Shown: positions 14,732 to 23,351, counted from the stretch's first letter. The stretch is DNA of 60,286 nt from Pseudomonadota bacterium (GCA_018902755.1 JAHIQI010000013.1:1-60286); one strand, 5' to 3'. Made by a program: numbers and translations. Notes: generated by a model from the sequence alone, not told the origin.

Positions 14732-15262
14732 ATGAAGCTCAAGACATTATTGGCCAAACACAAATCCGCCCTGATCTCGCGGTGGGTCGACGCTATTGTG
14801 GAGACCTATCCGTCCGAAACCGCCAAGTTTCTGAAAAACAAAAAAGATCAGTTTAGTAACCCGGTGGGTCACACCATCGTGTCTGAAACCAAAAATTTGT
14901 TTGATCAGGTGCTGGAGGGTGTGGACCGCGAAAAGGTGACCCCCTTCCTGGACCGCATCATCCGTATCAGGGCCATCCAGGAATTCACTCCGTCCCAGGC
15001 GATTTCTTTCGTATTTTCTCTCAAATATCTTATACGTGAGATCGTGGGCCCGGAGATCGACACCGAGGACCTGGATCAGGAACTGGTGGATCTGGAGGCG
15101 GCCCTGGATTTTATGGCCCTGGTGGCCTTTGACATTTACATGTCCTGCCGAGAGCAGGTATACGACATTAGGGCCAAGGAAGTGCAGCAGAACGCTTTTC
15201 TGTTGCTGAAGCGGGCCAATTTGTTAGTGGAAAAACCCGGCCCCAAGCCGGAAGACTCGTGA
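14732..15262 (+). CDS. RsbRD N-terminal-domain protein heading the dsr operon
   Basis: The 176-residue all-helical protein resembles the N-terminal sensor domain of RsbR-type stressosome proteins (PF14361). Evidence: the opening LLAKHKSALISRWVDAIVETYP, the middle FLDRIIRIRAIQEFTPSQAISFVFSLK, and a closing LMALVAFDIYMSCREQVYDIR-type helix. It lacks the C-terminal STAS domain. Genes of this type are known directly upstream of dsrM in other sulfate reducers. It lies 41 bases before dsrM and downstream of the operon promoter. The family fold suggests ligand or heme sensing, or regulation of the Dsr complex, but no function has been proved that I can cite. The Shine-Dalgarno is weak. Confidence 0.8.
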   Translation: MKLKTLLAKHKSALISRWVDAIVETYPSETAKFLKNKKDQFSNPVGHTIVSETKNLFDQVLEGVDREKVTPFLDRIIRIRAIQEFTPSQAISFVFSLKYLIREIVGPEIDTEDLDQELVDLEAALDFMALVAFDIYMSCREQVYDIRAKEVQQNAFLLLKRANLLVEKPGPKPEDS

Positions 15263-15303
15263 CGCCAACTAACCAAGGCTAACCGAAACGAGGTAGCAGT
15301 AGA

Positions 15304-16404
15304 ATGATTGGTTTCCTATTCAGCCTAGTCGCAGTGCTGGTGCTCGTAGGGATAGCGCTGGTGGGTGTGGGGGGCCTTGGTCTCAAGGTCCTCTTCGGGG
15401 TGATCATCCCCTACGCGGCGGTGCTCACCTTCTTCGCGGGGCTGGTCTACCGTGTGGTGGACTGGGCCCGTTCGCCCGTGCCGTTCCGCATCCCCACCAC
15501 CTGCGGACAGGAAAAATCCCTGGCATGGATCAAGCCCAACAAGATCGACAACCCCTGCAGCACCGGCGCAGTCGTGCTCAGAATGATCTTCGAGGTGCTC
15601 ACCTTCCGTAGCCTTTTCCGCAACATGAAGCTGGATTACCGAGAGGGCCCCAAAATCCGCTACAGCTCGGAGAAATTCCTCTGGCTGTTCGCGTTGATGT
15701 TCCACTACGCCTTCTTGGTGGTAATCCTCCGGCATCTGCGCTTCTTCACCGAGCCCATCGCCCTGTGGCAGCAGACCCTGGAGCACCTGGACGGCTTCAT
15801 GGAGTTCAACCTGGCTTCCTACGCCATCGGACTCCCCACCATCCAGCTGAGCGGCCTGGTCCTGTTGGGCGGGGTGACCTTGCTGCTGGTGAGGCGCATC
15901 ATCGTCCCCGGCGTGCGCTACATATCCCTGGCCGCCGACTGGTTCCCCCTGTTCCTGATCACCTTCATCTGTCTCACCGGCATCCTGGCCCGCTACGTGG
16001 TCCGGATCGACGTGGTCAAGGTGAAGGAAATGGCCATGGGCCTGGCCACCTTCCATCCGGTGGTGCCCGACGGGATCAGTGTGTGGTTCTACATCCACCT
16101 CTTCCTGGTGTGCGTCTTGTTCGCCTACTTCCCCTTCAGCAAGCTCATGCACATGGGGGGCGTGTTCCTCAGCCCCACCCGCAACTTGGTGAACAACAGC
16201 CGCGCGGTGCGCCACGTCAACCCCTGGAGCTACCCCGTCAAGACCCACAGCTATCAAGAGTACGAGGATGACTTCCGGGAGGAGATGGTAGAGGCCGGCC
16301 TGCCGGTGGACAAATCCTTGGAAGAGGCCGCAGCTGAAAAGGCCGCCAAGGAGGCTCCGGCCGCACCAGAGACTCAGGAGACTGAGGAGAAGAGGGAAGA
16401 TTAA
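15304..16404 (+). CDS. dsrM: sulfite reduction-associated complex subunit DsrM, membrane cytochrome b
   Basis: The 366-residue product has an N-terminal membrane pair (residues 1-55), then a NarI-like four-helix cytochrome b part with His residues suited to two b-type hemes (FHYAFLVVILRHLRFF, and FYIHLFLV). The C-terminus is hydrophilic and charged. DsrM oxidises menaquinol and passes electrons to DsrK in the DsrMKJOP complex, which feeds reduction of the DsrC trisulfide. GAGG precedes the ATG and the stop is two bases before dsrK. The Ala/Glu/Lys-rich tail is longer than needed for the heme domain. Order and neighbours make the assignment firm. Confidence 0.95.
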   Translation: MIGFLFSLVAVLVLVGIALVGVGGLGLKVLFGVIIPYAAVLTFFAGLVYRVVDWARSPVPFRIPTTCGQEKSLAWIKPNKIDNPCSTGAVVLRMIFEVLTFRSLFRNMKLDYREGPKIRYSSEKFLWLFALMFHYAFLVVILRHLRFFTEPIALWQQTLEHLDGFMEFNLASYAIGLPTIQLSGLVLLGGVTLLLVRRIIVPGVRYISLAADWFPLFLITFICLTGILARYVVRIDVVKVKEMAMGLATFHPVVPDGISVWFYIHLFLVCVLFAYFPFSKLMHMGGVFLSPTRNLVNNSRAVRHVNPWSYPVKTHSYQEYEDDFREEMVEAGLPVDKSLEEAAAEKAAKEAPAAPETQETEEKRED

Positions 16405-16406
16405 TC

Positions 16407-18062
16407 ATGGCTGCCAAAACTCCTAGTCCAAAAGTAGTCGGTCAGATAGATCACCATCCTCCTGCAAAGGGTTGGATGGACACCAAGCCCGAGTTCAAAC
16501 CGGGCACCTTCCTCTATGCCGGCAAGGCCTCGGCCCTGGAGACCGTAGGCTTGGCCAACCCCCGGGACTGGTCGCCCACTGACGACGACTGGAAGCTGCC
16601 GGCCGACTGGAAGGGCATCGTCCGCGAAGGCATGGCCGAGCGCCTGCAGCGTTTCCGCAGCTTCAAGCTGTTCATGGACATCTGCGTGCGTTGCGGGGCC
16701 TGCGCCGACAAATGCCACTTCTTCATCGGAAGCGGCGATCCCAAAAACATGCCGGTCTTACGCGCCGAGCTGATCCGCAGCATCTACCGCGGCGAAATGA
16801 AGACCGCGGGCAAGATCCTGGGCAAGCTGGCCGGCGGGCGCAAGCTCACCGAAGATGTGATCAAGGAGTGGTTCTACTACTTCTATCAATGCACCGAGTG
16901 CCGCCGCTGCAGCGTGTTCTGCCCCTACGGCATCGACACCGCCGAGATCACCATCATCGCCCGGGAGATCCTCAACCTGTTGGGCACCAACATCGACTGG
17001 ATCGCCTCCCCGGTGGCCAACTGCTTCATGACCGGTAACCACCTTGGTCTGAAACCCCACACCTTCAAAGAGAACATCGAGTACCTGCTCGACGACATCG
17101 AAGAGTACGTGGGGGTCAAGATCGAGCCCAGCTTCAACCGCAAGGGGGCCGAGATCCTGTTCGTGACCCCCTCGGGCGACGTCTTCGCCGAGCCGGGCAT
17201 CTTCACCCTCATGGGCTACTTGATGCTCTTCGATCACATCGGCCTGGACTACACCTGGTCCACCTACGCCTCCGAGGGCGGCAACTTCGGCTTCTTCACC
17301 TCCCACGAGATGATGAAGCGCCTCAACGCCAAGATGTACGCCGAGTCCAAGCGCCTGGGGGTCAAATGGATCCTGGGCGGCGAGTGCGGCCACATGTGGC
17401 GGGTGGTGCACCAGTACATGGACACCCTGAACGGCCCGGCCGACTGGCTGGAGCAACCCATCAACCCGCTGACCGGTACTCGTTTTGAAAACGCGGCATC
17501 CACCAAGATGGTGCATATCACCGAGTTCACCGCCGACCTGATCAAAAACAACAAGCTCAAACTGGATCCCAGCCAGAACGACCACATCATCCCCACCTTC
17601 CACGACTCCTGTAACACCAGCCGGGGCATGGGAATGTTGGAGGAGCCGCGCTACGTCCTCAACAACGTGTGCAACAACTTCGTGGACATGGCTCCCCAGG
17701 TGATTCGGGAAAACACCTTCTGCTGCGGATCGGGCTCGGGCCTCAACGCCGGTGAATACCTGGAGATGCGCTTCAGGGGCGGCCTGCCCCGGGCCAACGC
17801 GGTCAAGCGGGTGCACGAGGACCACGGAGTGAACATGCTCTCTTGCGTCTGCGCCATCGACCGCGCGGTCTTCCCCGCCCTCATGGACTACTGGGTGCCC
17901 GGAGTGGGCGTCTGCGGGGTTAGCGAGTTGGTTGCCAACGCCCTGGTCATGGAAGGCCAAGGCGAGCGTGAGTACAACCTCCGCGGCGAAGAGAACCCTT
18001 CTTACAAGCCTCCCGCGGAGGATGAAGCCTCAGCCGAAGCTGGAGAGGAGGGTGAGGAGTAA
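16407..18062 (+). CDS. dsrK: sulfite reduction-associated complex subunit DsrK, HdrD-like Fe-S protein
   Basis: The 551 residues include two ferredoxin motifs: C93/C96/C99/C103 (CVRCGACADKC) and C162/C165/C168/C172 (CTECRRCSVFC). The HdrD-type C-terminal half holds the CCG segments HDSCNTSRG and FCCGSGSG. These bind the special [4Fe-4S] cluster thought to reduce the DsrC trisulfide on the cytoplasmic side. It begins two bases after dsrM and overlaps dsrJ by one base. Both catalytic and electron-transfer motifs are complete. DsrK is the catalytic partner of DsrM. Confidence 0.96.
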   Translation: MAAKTPSPKVVGQIDHHPPAKGWMDTKPEFKPGTFLYAGKASALETVGLANPRDWSPTDDDWKLPADWKGIVREGMAERLQRFRSFKLFMDICVRCGACADKCHFFIGSGDPKNMPVLRAELIRSIYRGEMKTAGKILGKLAGGRKLTEDVIKEWFYYFYQCTECRRCSVFCPYGIDTAEITIIAREILNLLGTNIDWIASPVANCFMTGNHLGLKPHTFKENIEYLLDDIEEYVGVKIEPSFNRKGAEILFVTPSGDVFAEPGIFTLMGYLMLFDHIGLDYTWSTYASEGGNFGFFTSHEMMKRLNAKMYAESKRLGVKWILGGECGHMWRVVHQYMDTLNGPADWLEQPINPLTGTRFENAASTKMVHITEFTADLIKNNKLKLDPSQNDHIIPTFHDSCNTSRGMGMLEEPRYVLNNVCNNFVDMAPQVIRENTFCCGSGSGLNAGEYLEMRFRGGLPRANAVKRVHEDHGVNMLSCVCAIDRAVFPALMDYWVPGVGVCGVSELVANALVMEGQGEREYNLRGEENPSYKPPAEDEASAEAGEEGEE

Positions 18063-18451
18063 TGTACGACAGCGGCAAAATCATTACCGGCCTGGTCATC
18101 TTCCTGGCCATCTTCACCTATCCCTTGTGGAGCAACATGGGCAAGGCCGCTCCGGTGCCCAAGCCGGAGCTCCCGCCCAAGAGTGTGGCCACCCAGTGCG
18201 TGGCGGACACCAACTACATGCGCACCAGCCACATGACGCTCTTGAACGTCTGGCGCGACGATGTGGTGCGCATGGGTGACCGCGTCTACGTTTCGGCCAA
18301 CGGCAAGGCCTACAACATGAGCTTGACCAACACCTGTTTGGAGTGCCACTCCGACAAGGTCAAGTTCTGCGACCAGTGCCACAACTATCTGGCCGTGGCC
18401 CCGTTCTGCTGGGACTGCCACCAAGTGCCCAAGCCGAAGGAGAAGGAGTGA
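18062..18451 (+). CDS. dsrJ: triheme cytochrome c DsrJ
   Basis: The 129-residue protein has an uncleaved N-terminal signal anchor (residues 6-24) and three CxxCH heme sites at C92-H96, C103-H107 and C116-H120. Cys46 (ATQCVADTNY) corresponds to the unusual cysteine ligand of one DsrJ heme. It is periplasmic and part of the DsrJOP module, whose physiological partner is still debated. It overlaps dsrK and dsrO by one base each, so the operon is translationally coupled. Length and spacing match the family. Confidence 0.95.
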   Translation: MYDSGKIITGLVIFLAIFTYPLWSNMGKAAPVPKPELPPKSVATQCVADTNYMRTSHMTLLNVWRDDVVRMGDRVYVSANGKAYNMSLTNTCLECHSDKVKFCDQCHNYLAVAPFCWDCHQVPKPKEKE

Positions 18452-19278
18452 TGGGCGTGGATAGGAGAAAGTTTCTAAAACTCGCCGGGGTCTCGGCCGC
18501 CCTGGGCCTGGGTGGCGCCACCGGTTTCCAGCTTCTCAGGCCCGGCGCCCTGGACGCGGCCGAGCGCATGCCCACTCCTTATCAGATGATCTTCCCCAAG
18601 GAGCAGGGCAACACCGATGTAATGCCCAACCCCAAGCGCCTCAAGGGGCGCCGCTGGGGCATGGTGATAGACATGCGCAAGCTCACCCCGGCCAAGGCCC
18701 GGGCGGCCATCGAGGCTTGCGACTACTACCACAACGTCCCCCAGATTCCGGGCAAGCAAAACATCAAGTGGATTTGGACGGCCCCCTACATCAACGTCTT
18801 CCCCGAGACCGAGAACCCCTGGGCCGACCCGGAAATAAAGAACGCGCAGTTCATCGTAATGTGCAACCACTGCAACAATCCGCCCTGTGTGCGGGTGTGC
18901 CCCACCAAGGCCACCTTCCAGCGCGAGGACGGCATCGTCATGATGGACATGCACCGCTGCATCGGCTGCCGATTCTGCATGGCCGGTTGTCCTTACGGCT
19001 CCAGAAGCTTCAACTTCCGCGACCCGCGCCCCTTCATCAAGAAGGAATACCTGGACTACCCCACCCGCAGCAAGGGTGTGGTGGAAAAGTGCACCTTCTG
19101 CGCCGAGCGCCTGGCGGTAGGCAAGCTGCCCTACTGCGCCGAGGTCAGCGGCGGGGCCATGGTCTTTGGAGACGTGGATGACGCTGGTAGCGAACTGCGC
19201 CAACTGCTGCGCAAGCGCTACAGTATCCGCCGTAAACCCAACCTGGGCACTGATCCCCAGGTCTTTTACCTGGTGTAG
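18451..19278 (+). CDS. dsrO: periplasmic ferredoxin-like subunit DsrO
   Basis: The 275-residue protein begins with a Tat signal (DRRKFLKLAG, residues 4-13), followed by hydrophobic residues. It then has HybA/DmsB-type cysteine groups CNHCNNPPCVRVCP, CIGCRFCMAGCP and CTFCAERLAV with a later Cys (LPYCAE), enough for three or more [4Fe-4S] clusters. It is exported folded and is thought to pass electrons between DsrJ and the quinone-reactive DsrP. GGAG precedes the ATG at 18451, whose first base is the last base of the dsrJ stop. The C-terminus ends DPQVFYLV, as in other DsrO proteins. Confidence 0.95.
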   Translation: MGVDRRKFLKLAGVSAALGLGGATGFQLLRPGALDAAERMPTPYQMIFPKEQGNTDVMPNPKRLKGRRWGMVIDMRKLTPAKARAAIEACDYYHNVPQIPGKQNIKWIWTAPYINVFPETENPWADPEIKNAQFIVMCNHCNNPPCVRVCPTKATFQREDGIVMMDMHRCIGCRFCMAGCPYGSRSFNFRDPRPFIKKEYLDYPTRSKGVVEKCTFCAERLAVGKLPYCAEVSGGAMVFGDVDDAGSELRQLLRKRYSIRRKPNLGTDPQVFYLV

Positions 19279-19286
19279 AGGTCGTC

Positions 19287-20447
19287 ATGCTTGAAAAGGC
19301 TTTAAGCGGAAGCAAGCTGTACTGGACCTGGCTCATCGCACTGCTCGTCGTGATAGCGGCCGGCTTCGGGGCCTATCTGGTGCAGTACAACAAAGGCCTT
19401 ATGATCACCGGCATGAGCCGGGACGTGTCCTGGGGATTTTACATCGCCCAGTTCACCTTCCTGGTCGGTGTGGCCGCCTCGGCGGTGATGTTGGTGCTGC
19501 CTTATTATTTGCACCATTACAAAACCTTCGGGCGCATCACCATCCTGGGCGAGTTCCTGGCCATATCCGCGGTGATCATGTGCATCCTGTTCATTACGGT
19601 GGACCTTGGTAAGCCCAGCCGTATCCTGAACGTGATGCTGCACCCCACGCCCAACTCGGTGCTGTTCTGGGACATGGTCGTCTTGAACGGCTACCTGATC
19701 ATCAACCTGCTGGCCGGTTGGGTAACCCTGGAGGCCGAGCGCAAGAACGTGCCTCCTCCGGGCTGGATCAAGGTAATCATCTACCTTTCCATCCCCTGGG
19801 CGGTGTCTATCCACACCGTGACCGCCTTCTTGTATGCCGGTCTGCCCGGCCGCGGCTTCTGGCTCACCGCCATCATGGCCCCGCGCTTTTTGGCCTCGGC
19901 CTTTGCCGCCGGCCCCGCGGTGCTGATTCTGCTGGGCTATCTGGTCAAGAAGCTCACCCGCTTCGACGCAGGCAAGGAGGCCTTCGAGACCCTGGCCAAG
20001 ATCGTGTGCTACGCCATCATCCTGCACATCTTCTTCTTCCTGTTGGAGGTGTTCACGGTGGCCTACAGCGCCATTCCCAGCCACACCTCGCACCTGGCCT
20101 ACCTGTACTTCGGCCTGCACGGGCACAACATGCTGGTGCCCTGGGTGTGGACGGCTCTGGCCTGCGGCTTCACCGCCATCGTGCTCCTGGTGAACCCGCG
20201 CACCCGGCAGAACCCCAAGATTCTGCCCTTCGCCTGCGTGCTGGTGTTCATCTGCACCTGGATCGACAAGGGCATGGCCATGATCGCGGGCGGCTTCGTG
20301 CCCAACCCGTTGCATGAGATCACCGAGTACGCCCCCACCGCCTTGGAGCTGATGATCACCTTCGGCGTCTACGCCACGGGCATCCTGATCCTCACCATCC
20401 TATACAAGGTGGCCCTGGGAGTGAAGGAGGAGGAAGAGGCGGTCTAG
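19287..20447 (+). CDS. dsrP: NrfD-family quinone-interacting membrane protein DsrP
   Basis: The 386-residue hydrophobic protein has about ten membrane segments, an NrfD/PsrC-type fold and a cytoplasmic charged tail (KEEEEAV). WGFYIAQFTFLVGVAAS near residue 50, FITVDLGKPSR near 110 and the second half KGMAMIAGGFVPNP are family hallmarks of quinone-binding NrfD proteins. It starts 8 bases after dsrO and is the last gene of the operon; a strong terminator follows. Together DsrMKJOP links the menaquinone pool and periplasm with cytoplasmic sulfite reduction. The dsrAB, dsrC and aprAB genes are not in this window. Confidence 0.95.
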   Translation: MLEKALSGSKLYWTWLIALLVVIAAGFGAYLVQYNKGLMITGMSRDVSWGFYIAQFTFLVGVAASAVMLVLPYYLHHYKTFGRITILGEFLAISAVIMCILFITVDLGKPSRILNVMLHPTPNSVLFWDMVVLNGYLIINLLAGWVTLEAERKNVPPPGWIKVIIYLSIPWAVSIHTVTAFLYAGLPGRGFWLTAIMAPRFLASAFAAGPAVLILLGYLVKKLTRFDAGKEAFETLAKIVCYAIILHIFFFLLEVFTVAYSAIPSHTSHLAYLYFGLHGHNMLVPWVWTALACGFTAIVLLVNPRTRQNPKILPFACVLVFICTWIDKGMAMIAGGFVPNPLHEITEYAPTALELMITFGVYATGILILTILYKVALGVKEEEEAV

Positions 20448-20470
20448 CCCTTCCCCAACGACCAAAAGCA

Positions 20471-20507
20471 AAGGCCCCTCCCCCTTTCGGGGGAGGGGCC
20501 TTCTTTT
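20471..20507 (+). terminator. terminator of the dsr operon
   Basis: A 14-bp perfect stem (20471-20484 with 20489-20502) and TTTC loop, followed by CTTTTT. It ends dsrMKJOP 24 bases after the dsrP stop and separates it from the Cys-repeat gene. Confidence 0.95.
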
Positions 20508-20542
20508 TGGCTTTGGCCCGCAAAACCTATGCCGGGCCTGGG

Positions 20543-20548
20543 TATAAT
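20543..20548 (+). promoter_or_regulatory. probable -10 box of the Cys-repeat gene
   Basis: TATAAT at 20543-20548 lies between the dsr terminator and the ATG at 20606. No good -35 hexamer stands at 16-18 bases, so an activator may be needed or the match may be accidental. Confidence 0.35.
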
Positions 20549-20605
20549 AAAATTAGCGCCCTCGACAAAACGAACCTTGCGACACTCTACCAGGGAGGTT
20601 AGTAC

Positions 20606-20920
20606 ATGGCTGATAGTGACCGCCCCCAGGTGAAAGGCACCTGGCTCAATGTGTTCTGCCCCGAGGCTCGCTGCCTTAGCGAAGCCGAGGTGCAAGCCCT
20701 GCCCCCGAATATGGCCCAGGCCCCGGGAGTGCAGGACAAAGACGGCCTCTGGCTCAAAGTCTTCTGCCCTGACGAGTCGTGCCTCAGCGAGGCGGAAAAG
20801 GGCTCACCCTCGGTGCCGGTCTTGCGAACCTCGCGCCAGGCAGGCCACCAGGGCCTGTGGCTGAAGCTGTTTTGCCCCGACGGCGCCTGTAAGGTGGACG
20901 AAGACACCGACCTGCCCTAG
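20606..20920 (+). CDS. small protein of three 36-residue FCPxxxC repeats
   Basis: The 104-residue hydrophilic protein is built of three copies of a W-L-x-(V/L)-F-C-P-x3-C unit: WLNVFCPEARC, WLKVFCPDESC and WLKLFCPDGAC. The cysteine pairs are C18/C23, C54/C59 and C90/C95, an exact 36-residue period. There is no signal peptide or membrane segment, so it should be cytoplasmic. Paired cysteines suggest metal binding or thiol chemistry. A strong GGGAGG precedes the ATG. It follows the dsr operon but has its own -10 box. I do not recognise a characterised family and leave the function open. Confidence 0.8.
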   Translation: MADSDRPQVKGTWLNVFCPEARCLSEAEVQALPPNMAQAPGVQDKDGLWLKVFCPDESCLSEAEKGSPSVPVLRTSRQAGHQGLWLKLFCPDGACKVDEDTDLP

Positions 20921-20926
20921 AGGTCC

Positions 20927-21412
20927 TTACGGCAGGCGGCAGTGCTCCGGCCCGCGCACCGACAGCACCGGGCAAGGAGCCCGGCGGAAGACCTTTTCCG
21001 CCGTGGAGCCGAACAGGGCCCCTGCCAGGTTGCTGCGTCCCTTGGTGCCCATGACCACCATGGAAATTTCCTCGTCGCGCAGGAACTTGAGCAATTCTTC
21101 GTGGGGATGGCCGTTGAGGATGACCACCCTGGTCTTTATGCCCTTGGCCGCGCTCAGGTAGTCCTTTTCAAACACCTCCCGGCGCTCGGCCTCCACCCGC
21201 TCCAGATAGCCCTGCTTGCCGCCCAGGTCGTAACCCTCGGCGGTGAGGCGGTCCAATACGTCCAGCCCCCTGGCGTTGATCACGTTGACCACCACCAGCT
21301 CGGCCCCGTGGCAGCGCGCCTCTTCTAGAGCGTAGGCAAAAGTAATTTCGGAATAATCGCTAAAGTCGATGGCTGCGGCCACCCTTTTCAGTTCCACATT
21401 GCAATCCGCCAT
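20927..21412 (-). CDS. universal stress protein, UspA family
   Basis: The protein is a single Usp domain of about 161 residues. It opens VAAAIDFSDYSE, has a central VVVNVI strand, and ends with the ATP-binding motif MGTKGRSNLAGALFGSTAEKV, of the G-x2-G-x9-G-(S/T) type, so it probably binds ATP. AAGGAG lies six bases before the ATG at 21412, which I prefer over the in-frame ATG at 21433. On the minus strand a TATAAT-like -10 lies at 21460-21455. It is convergent with the Cys-repeat gene, only six bases apart, and no terminator is seen between them. Confidence 0.92.
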   Translation of the reverse strand: MADCNVELKRVAAAIDFSDYSEITFAYALEEARCHGAELVVVNVINARGLDVLDRLTAEGYDLGGKQGYLERVEAERREVFEKDYLSAAKGIKTRVVILNGHPHEELLKFLRDEEISMVVMGTKGRSNLAGALFGSTAEKVFRRAPCPVLSVRGPEHCRLP

Positions 21413-21542
21413 ATCCAGCTCCTTATAGGCCATGAGGTTATCAGCGATAGATGCATTATAACCCGAGGACGTGCCTAATGGTAAAGGCCGTAGTTGGTGG
21501 ACAAGCCCCCGAAGTTGTGGTAGATATGCCCTTTACATTCCA

Positions 21543-21619
<77 letters not shown>

Positions 21620-21629
21620 GAGATATCAA

Positions 21630-21657
21630 GGGGTTAGCCGAACCGGCTAACCCCTTT
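21630..21657 (+). terminator. terminator of the tRNA-Arg gene
   Basis: A perfect 11-bp stem GGGGTTAGCCG/CGGCTAACCCC with a 3-base loop is followed by only TTT. It lies ten bases after the encoded CCA. Confidence 0.75.
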
Positions 21658-21722
21658 CGCGTTGCCCAGCCACGAGGCCCCATGGCGGCCTGGTTGGCTA
21701 TGAGCTTGAAAACAATAGTTTC

Positions 21723-22880
21723 TCAGCGATCCTTCAACAGCTCTCGGGCTATGATCATTTTCTGTATCTCCGAGGTGCCGCCGCCTATCTCCACCAGCTT
21801 GGCGTCGCGCATGTAGCGCTCCACCGGGTACTCGCGCATGTAGCCGTAGCCGCCGTGTATCTGGATGGCGTCCAGGGCCGCCTGGGTGGCCATGGATGAT
21901 GCGTAATACTTGGCGATGGAGGCTTCCTTGGAAAGGCGGCGCCCCTCGTCGATCAGGGGGCACAGCGAGTAGGTGTAGTGCCTGGCCAGCTCCAGGCGGG
22001 TGGCCATCTCGGCCAGCATGTTCTTGACCAGCTGGAAGTCGCAGATGGGCTGGCCGAACTGCTTGCGCTCCTTGGCGTATTTAACCGATTCGTCCAGGCA
22101 GGCCTGCATGATGCCTACGCTGGTGACCGCCCCCAGCACCCGCTCCTCGTCCAGGGTCTCGAACAGGATGGGGAAGCCCTGCCCCTCGGCGCCCATGATC
22201 TGCTCGCCGGACACCTCCACTTGGTCCAGGAAGACCTCGCCGGTGGGCGAGCAGCGCATGCCCATTTTCTCGAAGGGCCGGCCCGTGGAAAGCCCCGGCA
22301 TTTCCCGGTCCAGGATGAACAGGGTGCCGCCGCCTGCGCCCTTGGTGCCATGCTCTCTAGCCACCACCAGGAAGTACTGGGCCAGGGGGGCGTTGGTGAT
22401 GAAGGTCTTGGAGCCGCTCAGCACATAGGCCGCGCCTTTTTTGGTGTAGGTGGTCTTGATGGCCAGGGCGTCGGAACCCGCCTCCGGCTCGGTGAGGCAA
22501 AAGGCGGCCAGCTTTTCCCCGTTGAGCACCGGCGGTATGTAGGTGGTCTTTTGCTTTTCGCTGCCGTACTTGGAGATGAAGTAGCAGAAGTTTGTGGTGC
22601 ACATGTTGACCGACATGCCGAACCCGGCGGCCACCCGGCAGAACTCCTCCTTGATCAGGGCGTTGGTCAGCAGGTCGGCCCCGCCGCCGCCGTACTCCAC
22701 CGGGGAGGTGGAGCCGATCAGGCCGTTGCGCCCCGCCTCCCGGTAGGCCTCCATGGGGAATCTCTCTTGCTCGTCCAGCTCCCGGGCGATGGGGGCCAGT
22801 TCCTTTTCGGTAAATCTGCGCGCCGTCTCGCGCACCATGCGGTGCTCCTCGGAAAGCAGCGCGTCCCAGATATTTTTCAC
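21723..22880 (-). CDS. acyl-CoA dehydrogenase, isovaleryl/long-chain base type
   Basis: This 385-residue FAD enzyme has the family motifs CLTEPEAGSD (128-137), SGSKTFITNA (155-164) and HGGYGYMREYP (342-352). In most short- and medium-chain enzymes the catalytic base is the Glu of a YEGT motif near the C-terminus; here that site reads IGGGTSE. The IVD/LCAD-type base is instead present as Glu246 (LDEER). It oxidises an acyl-CoA to the 2-enoyl-CoA and passes electrons to ETF. It is the last gene of the operon running from dctP at 30666. A branched-chain or bulky acyl substrate is possible but unproved. Confidence 0.92.
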   Translation of the reverse strand: MKNIWDALLSEEHRMVRETARRFTEKELAPIARELDEQERFPMEAYREAGRNGLIGSTSPVEYGGGGADLLTNALIKEEFCRVAAGFGMSVNMCTTNFCYFISKYGSEKQKTTYIPPVLNGEKLAAFCLTEPEAGSDALAIKTTYTKKGAAYVLSGSKTFITNAPLAQYFLVVAREHGTKGAGGGTLFILDREMPGLSTGRPFEKMGMRCSPTGEVFLDQVEVSGEQIMGAEGQGFPILFETLDEERVLGAVTSVGIMQACLDESVKYAKERKQFGQPICDFQLVKNMLAEMATRLELARHYTYSLCPLIDEGRRLSKEASIAKYYASSMATQAALDAIQIHGGYGYMREYPVERYMRDAKLVEIGGGTSEIQKMIIARELLKDR

Positions 22881-22895
22881 AACAGCTCCTCCCGC

Positions 22896-23351
22896 CTAGG
22901 CGTCGCCGGATTTTTTGCGCAGCATGAGCACGGTGGTGGTCCCGCTTTGCACTACCTGGTGGCGCTGGTTGAGCACCTCCTTTTCAAAGGTCAAAACCCC
23001 GCGATCGTCTTGGGAGGTCTCGCGCAGTTCCTTGACCCGCTGCACCACGTGGATGGTGTCGCCGATCTTGATGGGGTGGTGGAATTGCCAGGTCATGCCC
23101 AGGAAAGCCACCAGGGTGCCCTCCAGGGTGCCCAACTGCTGGGATAGACCGGCGTGGATCACCAGGCCCAGCATGCCGTGGGCGATGCGCTCGCCGAACT
23201 GGCTCCGGGCGGCGAACTCGGCGTCGGTGTGCAGGGGGTTGGTGTCCCAGGACAGGGCCGCGAAATTCACGATGTCGGCCTCGGTCACCGTCCTGGCCTT
23301 GGTCACAAACTTCTGCCCCAGCTCAAAGTCATCGAAGTACATTGGATTCAT
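22896..23351 (-). CDS. MaoC-family enoyl-CoA hydratase
   Basis: The 151-residue single hot-dog protein has the (R)-hydratase motif: Asp36 and His41 in SWDTNPLHTD, followed by GERIAHGML. It should hydrate the enoyl-CoA made by the neighbouring dehydrogenase to the (R)-3-hydroxyacyl-CoA. Fifteen bases separate it from the dehydrogenase gene downstream, and the CoA ligase gene lies upstream. The length is typical for a one-domain MaoC protein. No 3-hydroxyacyl-CoA dehydrogenase is present in the operon, so the next step must come from elsewhere or the pathway differs. Confidence 0.9.
   Translation of the reverse strand: MNPMYFDDFELGQKFVTKARTVTEADIVNFAALSWDTNPLHTDAEFAARSQFGERIAHGMLGLVIHAGLSQQLGTLEGTLVAFLGMTWQFHHPIKIGDTIHVVQRVKELRETSQDDRGVLTFEKEVLNQRHQVVQSGTTTVLMLRKKSGDA

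Noticed and set aside
14732..20447. Search for dsrAB, dsrC, aprAB or sat near dsrMKJOP
   Set aside because: None is present in this window; the operon stands without the catalytic sulfite reductase genes, as in many sulfate reducers.
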